64,000 bases of DNA. Origin: DASUBN01 sp050261675. GTDB lineage: Bacteria > Pseudomonadota > Gammaproteobacteria > Natronospirales > REEB76. Every line of letters starts with the position of its first letter. The first letter of the stretch is position 1. Positions 58,053-64,000 of the stretch are shown in pieces. The DNA lies in contig JBLNDO010000030.1 of assembly GCA_050261675.1 (NCBI GenBank), positions 32,083-96,082 of the forward strand, given 5' to 3'. The position numbers were made by a program, and so were the translations under genes. The notes under the pieces are model-generated. The model did not search any database, had not been told where the DNA came from, and saw nothing but the letters and a program-made list of their open reading frames with translations.

Positions 58053-58142
58053 GGCCTGAGTCTTCCATAAACCCCCGGGCCTGACAAAGCACCGTGAGGC
58101 GCGGGTTACAATTCCCCATCAGCCGGCGCCGGGCCCATTCCC

Positions 58143-58820
58143 TTGAAACTCGCGCTTTTCGACCTGGATCACACGCTCCTGGACGGCGACAGCGACGCCC
58201 TGTGGGGCCGTTTCCTGGCCAATGAGGGGGTGGTGGACGCGGAGGAGTACCGGCGCGAAGGCGCGCGCTACATGGCGGAGTACCGCGCCGGGCGTCTCGA
58301 CATCCACGAGTTCCTGGAATTCGGCCTGCGGCCCCTGAAAGACCACCCCCGCGAGCGCCTCGAAGCCTGGCGCGAGCGCTTTCACGCGGAGTTGGTGCGG
58401 CCGCGCATCGCCGCCGGCGCGCGCGAACTCCTGACACGGCACCGGGACGAGGGCCACCGGCTCGCCATCATCACCGCCACCAACCGCTTCATCACTGCGC
58501 CCATTGCCGACGAATTGGGAGTCTCCCACCTCATCGCCACGGAACCCGAGGAGATCGACGGCCGCTACACGGGGCGGGTCTTGGGTCCTCCCTGCTTCCG
58601 TGAGGGCAAGATCCTGAGGCTCCAAGCCTGGCTCGAGACCCAGGATGCTCCGCCGGAGGAGACCTGGTTCTATTCCGATTCCCACAACGACCTGCCGCTG
58701 CTCTCCCGCGTGGACCACCCGGTGGCCGTGAACCCGGACGAGACGCTGGCGGCCATCGCCGCGGATCGGGGCTGGCCCACGCTCGCGTTGCGGCACCAAC
58801 CCAAAGCGAGCGCCGCTTAA
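58143..58820 (+). CDS. HAD-IB family phosphatase
   Basis: The 225-residue protein starts at a TTG; no ATG or GTG lies between it and the upstream in-frame stop. HAD motifs: I, LALFDLDHTLLDGD with nucleophile and acid Asp; II, Thr in AIITATNRF; III, FREGKILRL; IV, YSDSHNDLPLL. The fold is that of SerB/HPP-like IB phosphatases. The substrate is unknown. It ends 4 nt before btuC and may be cotranscribed with the B12 transporter, which hints at but does not prove a cobamide role. Confidence 0.9.
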   Translation: MKLALFDLDHTLLDGDSDALWGRFLANEGVVDAEEYRREGARYMAEYRAGRLDIHEFLEFGLRPLKDHPRERLEAWRERFHAELVRPRIAAGARELLTRHRDEGHRLAIITATNRFITAPIADELGVSHLIATEPEEIDGRYTGRVLGPPCFREGKILRLQAWLETQDAPPEETWFYSDSHNDLPLLSRVDHPVAVNPDETLAAIAADRGWPTLALRHQPKASAA

Positions 58821-58824
58821 GTCC

Positions 58825-59811
58825 ATGCAACGCCGCCCCGCCCTCGCCGCCTGGCTGCCGGCGCTGCTCGCGCTCACGGCGGGGGCCTTGCTCTTGTCCC
58901 TGGCCGTGGGCAGCGCCGCCCTGCCGCTCGATGCCGTGTGGCACGCGCTCACCGGCGGCGGCGATGCGCTCACGCGCACCGTGGTGCTGGAGCTGCGCCT
59001 ACCGCGCACCGTCAACGCGTTCGCAGTAGGCGGCCTGCTGGCGCTGGCGGGCACGCTCATGCAGGTCTTGCTGCGCAATCCGCTGGCGGACCCTTACATC
59101 CTAGGCGTCTCCGGTGGCGCCGCCGTGGGCGCGCTCGGTGCGCTGCTCGCCGGGCTCGCGGGCCTGTGGATCAACGGCGGCGCGTTCCTGGGGTCGCTCG
59201 CCTCCACGCTCATCGTTTTCGCCCTGGCCCACGGCCGCGGCGGCTGGACCCCCACGCGTCTGCTGCTCACCGGCATCGCCGTGGCTGCCGGCTGGGGCGC
59301 CGCCATCAGCCTGATGCTGGTGCTCGGCACCGACGCCAGCCTGCACAGCATGCTGTTTTGGCTCATGGGTGATTTCTCCTACCAGTCCGGCGGCTTGCTC
59401 GCGCTGGCGGTGCTCGCGGCGGGTTTGGTGCTCGCCTGGCCGTTCGCACGCCAATTGAACGTACTCGCCCGCGGCGAGACGCTCGCGGAAGCCTTGGGCG
59501 TGCCGGTTCGCTCCCTGGCCCTCGCCATATATATAAGTGCCTCGCTGTTCACCGCCGTGGCGGTGACCGCCGCGGGCGCCATCGGTTTCGTGGGCCTCGT
59601 GGTGCCGCACATGTTCCGGCTCGTGGCGGGCGGCGACCACCGCCGCCTGCTTCCGGGCGCGGTGCTGCTGGGCGGCTGCCTGATGGTGCTGGCGGACACC
59701 CTGGCACGCACGCTGGTGGCACCGCGGCAGTTGCCGGTGGGCGTGGTGACGGCGGCCCTGGGCGTGCCGCTCTTCCTCTACCTCCTCAACCGTGCGCGGG
59801 GACCTTTGTGA
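58825..59811 (+). CDS. btuC: cobalamin ABC transporter permease BtuC (FecCD family)
   Basis: The 328-residue protein has about ten helices and FecCD motifs: LRLPRTVNAFAVGGLLALAG, RNPLADPYILGVSGGAAVGA, FWLMGDFSYQSGG, and the coupling region GFVGLVVPHMFRLVAGGDHRRLLP. The family imports Fe-siderophores or B12; I choose BtuC because a btuB receptor and a B12 riboswitch follow. The codon run TATATATATAAG near 59527 is odd in so GC-rich a gene. Its end overlaps btuD by 4 nt. Confidence 0.85.
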   Translation: MQRRPALAAWLPALLALTAGALLLSLAVGSAALPLDAVWHALTGGGDALTRTVVLELRLPRTVNAFAVGGLLALAGTLMQVLLRNPLADPYILGVSGGAAVGALGALLAGLAGLWINGGAFLGSLASTLIVFALAHGRGGWTPTRLLLTGIAVAAGWGAAISLMLVLGTDASLHSMLFWLMGDFSYQSGGLLALAVLAAGLVLAWPFARQLNVLARGETLAEALGVPVRSLALAIYISASLFTAVAVTAAGAIGFVGLVVPHMFRLVAGGDHRRLLPGAVLLGGCLMVLADTLARTLVAPRQLPVGVVTAALGVPLFLYLLNRARGPL

Positions 59812-60581
59812 GCGCGCCCCTGCTGGAAGCCCGCGGGCTCTCGGTGCGCATCGCCGGCAAGGACGTGTGCCGCAACCTCGACCTCGCCGCCCGCGCCGGC
59901 GATTGCATCGGCATCCTCGGCCCCAACGGCGTGGGCAAGACCACACTGCTGCACACGCTCGCCGGGCTGCGCGCGCCGGAGTCGGGTGAAGTGTGGCTGG
60001 ACGGCAAGCCCATCGTGATCTTGCCGCGCCGGCGGGTGGCGCAGCGCCTCGGGCTCCTCATGCAGCAGCCGGAAGACAGTCTGCCGGCGACCGTGCTGGA
60101 GACCGCGCTCATCGGGCGCCATCCGCATCTCGATTTCTGGCGCTGGGAATCCCACGCGGACGTAGCCATCGCACGCCGCGCGCTCAAGAACGTGGGCCTC
60201 GACGGCCTCGAGCAGCGCGCCCAGACCGCGCTCTCCGGCGGCGAGCGACGGCGGCTGGACGTGGCCACGGTGCTGGTGCAGGACCCGGAGGTGTTCCTCC
60301 TGGACGAACCGGCCCATCAACTCGACTTGCAGCACCAGATGGAGCTCTTCGGCCACCTGAAGCGCCTCGCCGCCGAACAGGGCCGGGCGGTGCTCATGAG
60401 CCTGCACGACATCAATCTGGCGGCGCGCCATTGCAGCGCCGTATTGATGCTGTTCGGCGGAGGCGAGGCGCTGTTCGCCGAGACGTCCCAGGCTCTCACC
60501 CCCGAGAACCTGACGCGCCTTTACCACACGCCCGTGGCCGCCCTGCCCTGGCAGGGGGGCCGCGTGTTCGTGGCCGGCTGA
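59808..60581 (+). CDS. btuD: cobalamin ABC transporter ATP-binding protein BtuD
   Basis: The 257-residue ATPase starts at a GTG overlapping the btuC stop. Walker A is GPNGVGKT (38-45), signature LSGGERRRLDVATVL, Walker B VFLLDEPAHQLDL, H-loop SLHDINLA. The FepC/BtuD subfamily is shared by siderophore and B12 importers, and context favours B12. No btuF binding-protein gene is in the window, so it must be elsewhere or beyond btuB. Confidence 0.87.
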   Translation: MSAPLLEARGLSVRIAGKDVCRNLDLAARAGDCIGILGPNGVGKTTLLHTLAGLRAPESGEVWLDGKPIVILPRRRVAQRLGLLMQQPEDSLPATVLETALIGRHPHLDFWRWESHADVAIARRALKNVGLDGLEQRAQTALSGGERRRLDVATVLVQDPEVFLLDEPAHQLDLQHQMELFGHLKRLAAEQGRAVLMSLHDINLAARHCSAVLMLFGGGEALFAETSQALTPENLTRLYHTPVAALPWQGGRVFVAG

Positions 60582-60652
60582 CCGGCAGGCATCCGATGCG
60601 GTATCCTTGGCCCCCCGCGTGAAGACTTCTCTGTCACAGTGAGGCCACTCCG

Positions 60653-61219
60653 ATGACCCGCACCACCCGCATCCTGCCGTTCGTCTCCGTCGCCCTCCTG
60701 GCGCTGTCCGCGTGTTCCCAGTCGCCGGACCCCAACGCCAGGAAAGCGATTTCCTCGTGCTTGGCCGTGAGCGCGGCCGACGCCAGCGCCATCCTGGGCG
60801 GCACCCTGACCGCCAACCGCATCAGTGGCGACGATGCGCCGCGCAGCATCTGCTCCTACAACGACGCCAGCAACACGCCCATGGCGCTGGTGGAACTCTC
60901 CAAGCAGGACGACAAGATCAAGGACACCGCCGCGGACCTCGGCTCCGACAACAAGATGGTGCTGTCCTCCATGAACGGCCTCATCAAGCCCGCCGTCACG
61001 CACCCGGCCGACGGCTTCGGGGCCGGCGCGTTCTACGGCGACATCTCCCCGCACCCGGGCGCGAGCATGGTGCAGTTCTACGCCTACATGGACGGTTACA
61101 AGCTCCAGATCGTGATCAACAACCCCAAAGATTTCCCGACAGGCGAGCAGCAAGCGGCCACCATGGCGAAGAAGGTGGACGAGAACATCAAGAACGGCAA
61201 CGCCTTCGCGACGCTCTGA
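60653..61219 (+). CDS. lipoprotein of unknown function
   Basis: The 188-residue protein has a lipoprotein signal with lipobox LSAC (Cys21). The mature domain (ISSCLAVSAADASAILGGTL, RSICSYNDASNTPMALVEL) has a Cys pair and resembles in outline the DUF3558-like lipoproteins, but I cannot confirm that. It sits between btuD and the repeat protein, and a strong terminator follows, so it ends its transcript. Confidence 0.78.
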   Translation: MTRTTRILPFVSVALLALSACSQSPDPNARKAISSCLAVSAADASAILGGTLTANRISGDDAPRSICSYNDASNTPMALVELSKQDDKIKDTAADLGSDNKMVLSSMNGLIKPAVTHPADGFGAGAFYGDISPHPGASMVQFYAYMDGYKLQIVINNPKDFPTGEQQAATMAKKVDENIKNGNAFATL

Positions 61220-61241
61220 TCCCGGTCGTTTCGCACACAAG

Positions 61242-61272
61242 GGAGCCCCGCTTCGGCGGGGCTCCGCGTTTT
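61242..61272 (+). terminator. intrinsic terminator
   Basis: A perfect 10-bp stem GGAGCCCCGC/GCGGGGCTCC with a TTCG loop (61242-61265) is followed by GCGTTTT. It lies 22 nt after the lipoprotein stop. Confidence 0.93.
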
Positions 61273-61294
61273 CGGGCCGGATTCAAAAGTGCGC

Positions 61295-61308
61295 CTGACC
61301 TAGATCAA
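61295..61308 (+). promoter_or_regulatory. possible FNR/ANR-like site
   Basis: CTGAC-CTAG-ATCAA matches the FNR/ANR consensus TTGAT-N4-ATCAA at 8 of 10 positions, 62 nt before the repeat-protein start. A single weak match, so tentative. Confidence 0.25.
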
Positions 61309-61369
61309 GGCAGGGTCCGGCGGACGGTACTAGCTTGGGACATTAAAACTCAACGCTAGAGAAACCGTC

Positions 61370-62944
61370 ATGAACATCCGCATCGTCCTGGTCTCGTTCG
61401 TCCTTGGCGTGCTCGGCCTTGGCGCCCTACCTGCGCTTGGCGACGCCTTTCAAATCACGACCCTCCTGCCCGAGGCCACCAAAGTCATCGACAGTCGCGG
61501 CGGCGTGGTAGAAGTCACCAACGCCGCCTCGCCGCTCTATGGCAGCCGGGTGGAGATCCCGGCCGGCGCGCTTTCCGGGCCCACGGAAATCAGCATCAAC
61601 CGGGTGAGCGGCAACGCGGGCTATCCCGCTGATGTGATCGTCACCGACATCGAGCCACACTCTGCGAAGCTCGCCCTGCCGGCTTATGTAACGCTCAAGT
61701 ACTCGCCCCAGTATCTCTACGACAACGGCGCCGAGGGTGCGGAGCATGTGCACGTCATAACCGCGAACACGGAGGATTCCGTGGGTGGATTCGAAACCTT
61801 GAACCAGGACACAGTGCTCAGTCTCGTCACCGTCCAGGCGCCGCAGCTTGGAACGTTTGTGCCCCAAGTCTTCTCCAACGCCACGGCCAAGGGCGCCTAT
61901 GGATTCGTCTCATTCCGTTTCGACCGGGCCACCCTGCAGGGCACAATGCCTGCGAAAGGGACCCTGATGCCAAGACCGAAGGGTTTCGAGGCCAGCACAG
62001 GAACTATGAGCTTCAACGGCGCGGGCAGCTTTTCGGGCTCCGGTACGCGCGACACCGACGGAGTGGCCAAGGCCTTTTCCACCAGCGGCACCTATTCGAT
62101 CTCTTCCACCGGCAAGGTATCGGTCCCCACTTCCCACCTTTCCGGACAGATCCTTTCCACCGGTAACATCATCGCGCTGGCGAGTACCTCCGGCAGCCCG
62201 GAAATCGACCTGATGCTGAAGCGCGCCGGCAGCTACAGCAATGCCAGCGTGAAGGGTACCTACGTGCTCGCCTCGTTCCGCTACGACATAGGCGCCGATC
62301 AGCCCACCGCGCCGGCCGCCGGCACGGCCCTGCCGCGGCCGCGGGGCTTCACCTCGCTGCTGCAGACGCTCACCTTCGACGGCGCCGGACACTTCACCTT
62401 CACCGGCACGCAGAACGAGGATGGCACGGTGACCACGCAATCCGGCAGCGGTACCTATTCGGTCTCCTCCACGGGTGTGGTTTCCGTTCCGGCGGAGGAC
62501 CTTTCCGGCCAGGTGCTGTCGGGTACCGTCGTGGTGCTGGCCACCACGCTCGATGACCCGGAGATCCACATGCTCGTGAAGAAGTCTGGGAGCTTCAGCA
62601 AGGCGAGCGTGAACGGAGCCTACAGCCTCAGCGGCTTCCGTTTCGACCTCGCCGCCGCACAAGCCACCGCCCCGAGCAAGGGCTCCAGACTGCCCCTGCC
62701 GCGCGGCATCAGTTCGCTCACGGAGACGGTGACCTTTAATGGAGCCGGAAGCTTTACCTTCACCGGGACGGAGAACGTGAACGGCGCTGCCGTCAGCCGT
62801 TCCGGCAGCGGCACTTATTCCGTGTCCTCCACGGGAGTGGCAGCCGTGCCTGGCCTCTCGGGCCAGGTGCTTTCCGGCGGAAGCCTGATCATCATGGCCG
62901 CCAAGAGCGGTAGCCCCGAATTCGTGGTCTTGGTGAAACACTAA
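61370..62944 (+). CDS. exported protein with ZU5-like domain and three tandem repeats
   Basis: The 524-residue protein has a signal peptide (about 1-25). Residues about 30-165 contain GGVVEVTNAASP and VEIPAGALSGPTEISI, like a ZU5 domain. Then come three repeats of about 115 residues (about 172-285, 288-405 and 406-524). Each has a lead such as GAYGFVSFRFD, a P-x-P-R-G-F/I-type turn (LPRPRGF, LPLPRGI), a FNGAGSFTFTGT/SGTYSVSSTG block and an end like LSGQVLSG. It is probably a cell-surface or periplasmic beta protein. It has no relatives nearby and its role is unknown. Confidence 0.83.
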   Translation: MNIRIVLVSFVLGVLGLGALPALGDAFQITTLLPEATKVIDSRGGVVEVTNAASPLYGSRVEIPAGALSGPTEISINRVSGNAGYPADVIVTDIEPHSAKLALPAYVTLKYSPQYLYDNGAEGAEHVHVITANTEDSVGGFETLNQDTVLSLVTVQAPQLGTFVPQVFSNATAKGAYGFVSFRFDRATLQGTMPAKGTLMPRPKGFEASTGTMSFNGAGSFSGSGTRDTDGVAKAFSTSGTYSISSTGKVSVPTSHLSGQILSTGNIIALASTSGSPEIDLMLKRAGSYSNASVKGTYVLASFRYDIGADQPTAPAAGTALPRPRGFTSLLQTLTFDGAGHFTFTGTQNEDGTVTTQSGSGTYSVSSTGVVSVPAEDLSGQVLSGTVVVLATTLDDPEIHMLVKKSGSFSKASVNGAYSLSGFRFDLAAAQATAPSKGSRLPLPRGISSLTETVTFNGAGSFTFTGTENVNGAAVSRSGSGTYSVSSTGVAAVPGLSGQVLSGGSLIIMAAKSGSPEFVVLVKH

Positions 62945-63011
62945 GACTGCACCACTGTCACAATACGACTCCAATGTTCCGTGCCCTTCCCTCGGGGAGA
63001 GCGCGGAACGC

Positions 63012-63040
63012 TTGACAGCCCTACGGTGCCTGCCTAGAGT
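63012..63040 (+). promoter_or_regulatory. promoter of the B12 riboswitch-btuB transcript
   Basis: A perfect -35 TTGACA (63012-63017), 17-bp spacer and -10 TAGAGT (63035-63040) stand right before the riboswitch aptamer. A dyad GTTCCG/CGGAAC just upstream (62974-63008) may close the previous transcript. Confidence 0.75.
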
Positions 63041-63049
63041 GCTTCCGCC

Positions 63050-63236
63050 TTCAGGCGTCTGCTTAGCGGCAGACCCTCGGGAAGCCGGTGCGTCCGAAAG
63101 GACAATTCCGGCGCTGCCCCCGCAACGGTAGGCGAGTAGAGGTGCGTCAGGTAGCCACTGCGCTTTTGAGCGCGGGAAGGCGGTGCACCGGGGATTTTCA
63201 ATTCCCGCTCGCGAGCCCGGAGACCGGCCTGGAGAC
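63050..63236 (+). ncRNA. cobalamin riboswitch
   Basis: The leader carries the conserved B12-aptamer core: GAAGCCGGTGCG (63081-63092), GCGCTGCCCCCGCAACGGTA (63111-63130), GTAGCCACTG (63152-63161) and the B12 box region AGCCCGGAGACCGGCC (63214-63229). It lies 135 nt before btuB. High adenosylcobalamin should lower btuB expression, probably at translation initiation since no terminator follows. The 426-bp gap 62945-63370 holds only this, its promoter and the dyad. Confidence 0.95.
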
Positions 63237-63370
63237 GGAGCCCTAAGCTCCTGGTCCGGCATTGCGGTGGGCGATGCGCGCGGGTCGCGGCATCGCTCCC
63301 CTCGCCTTCCCCTCCCCAAGCCGTTTCGTCACCGTTGCGCACAGCGGGCGTGCTGTGTGGGGAGAAGAAC

Positions 63371-64000
63371 ATGCATCGATTGAAGTACACCGGCGCCCTC
63401 GCGGCGCTCGCCCTCGTATTCACCCTGCCGACCCAGGCGGACACCCCGCCCGATACGGCGAGCGCCGAGCTCGGCGATGTGACGGTCACAGCCACGCGCA
63501 CGCCGTTGATCGCCGATCAGGAAGTGGCCCCGGTGATCGTCATCGGACCGGAACAACTGCAGTTCGCACAAGGGCAGGACGTGGGCGCGGTGTTGCGCCA
63601 GTACGCGGGTTTCGACATCGCCCAGAACGGCGGCCCGGGCCAGCCGGAATCCCTGTTCCTGCGCGGCACCAACAGCACGCACGTGCTGGTAATGATCGAC
63701 GGAGTGAAAATCAATCCGGACAACGGCTTCGGCTCGGCGCTGCAAAACATAAGGCTCCAGGACGTGGAGCGCATCGAGATCGTGAAGGGGCCGCGGGCTT
63801 CGCTCTACGGCTCCGACGCCATCGGCGGCGTCATCAACATCATCACCAAGAAGGCGAGCCACGGCCTGCAATACGGCGCGCACCTCGGCGCCGGCCGCTA
63901 CGGCACTTACGATACGGGCGGCAACCTGGGCTACGGCGAGGGTGATACCAGCGCCGGCGTAAGCGCGGACGACTTCCACACCGACGGCTTCCCTTCGGTC
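63371..64000 (+). CDS. btuB: TonB-dependent cobalamin receptor BtuB, 3' end beyond window
   Basis: The first 210 codons are visible from the ATG at 63371, after GGGGAG. There is a signal peptide ending TQADT, a TonB box-like region (LGDVTVTATRTPL), and the plug domain: VLRQYAGFDIAQNGGPGQPE, LFLRGTNSTHVLVMIDGVK, VERIEIVKGPRASLYGSDAI, GGVINIITKK. The barrel begins at about residue 170. It brings vitamin B12 across the outer membrane using TonB energy. The B12 riboswitch upstream supports the substrate call. Confidence 0.94.
   Translation, partial: MHRLKYTGALAALALVFTLPTQADTPPDTASAELGDVTVTATRTPLIADQEVAPVIVIGPEQLQFAQGQDVGAVLRQYAGFDIAQNGGPGQPESLFLRGTNSTHVLVMIDGVKINPDNGFGSALQNIRLQDVERIEIVKGPRASLYGSDAIGGVINIITKKASHGLQYGAHLGAGRYGTYDTGGNLGYGEGDTSAGVSADDFHTDGFPSV

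Noticed and set aside
59524..59540. TATATATATAAG as a promoter inside btuC
   Set aside because: It encodes a normal hydrophobic stretch (LAIYISASLF) in frame, and no -35 or downstream start justifies a promoter.

Overview
This 64 kb window reads as ordinary chromosome of a high-GC, aerobic, non-enteric gammaproteobacterium. The evidence is the set of neighbours: tyrS divergent from an M23 peptidase-anmK-erpA block, thiS-thiG-trmB, a Crc/ExoIII-type nuclease beside pyrE, mutY-yggX, dut-coaBC and a Fur-controlled FTR1 locus. A Nevskiales/Xanthomonadales-like relative is my guess, but I cannot fix the taxon from sequence alone. I see no insertion sequence, prophage, CRISPR array, replication origin or rRNA. 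Two tRNAs are present (Phe-GAA and Gly-CCC), both on the minus strand.

Layout. 1-6723 (minus) is one operon: a CHASE2 membrane nucleotide cyclase, an exported DUF928-like protein, a very large TPR-CHAT (caspase-like) lipoprotein and a second TPR lipoprotein cut by the window edge. This is the best candidate for a little-described system. 6803-15144 holds a YVTN beta-propeller, a pirin, an Lrp regulator, a GST/EamA/PLP-decarboxylase operon divergent from a LysR regulator, and a second EamA exporter. 15152-18661 carries two divergent c-di-GMP enzymes. 18710-24782 is a mix of DedA, lipoprotein, SLT-like, DksA/TraR zinc-finger, aldo-keto reductase and hypothetical genes. 24783-25439 is a gene-poor block with tRNA-Phe, tRNA-like fragments and strong hairpins.

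25440-27678 is an ergothioneine pair (egtB-egtD), followed on the minus strand by yggX, mutY, an SRPBCC protein and an AsmA protein. An EAL-domain relic lies at 31741. A PAS histidine kinase with two response regulators fills 31937-35023. Next come tRNA-Gly, thiS-thiG-trmB, and an MCE (Mla-type) lipid-transport operon with a lipoprotein at 37100-40538. 40564-49841 contains MarC, a Rieske protein, an AmpG-like permease, the Crc-like nuclease, pyrE, dut, coaBC and tyrS. 49996-54539 covers envelope and Fe-S/haem housekeeping genes. 54593-56582 is a Fur-box-controlled cupredoxin-FTR1-exported protein operon. 58143-64000 is cobalamin uptake: btuC-btuD, then a B12 riboswitch and the start of btuB.

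A second theme is not a gene. Several intergenic gaps (24966-25036, 35065-35142, 44751-44869, 56596-56774, 57418-57480) hold tandem perfect hairpins. Hairpins from different gaps share fixed positions while their stems differ by compensatory changes. This looks like a dispersed structured repeat family that I cannot name.
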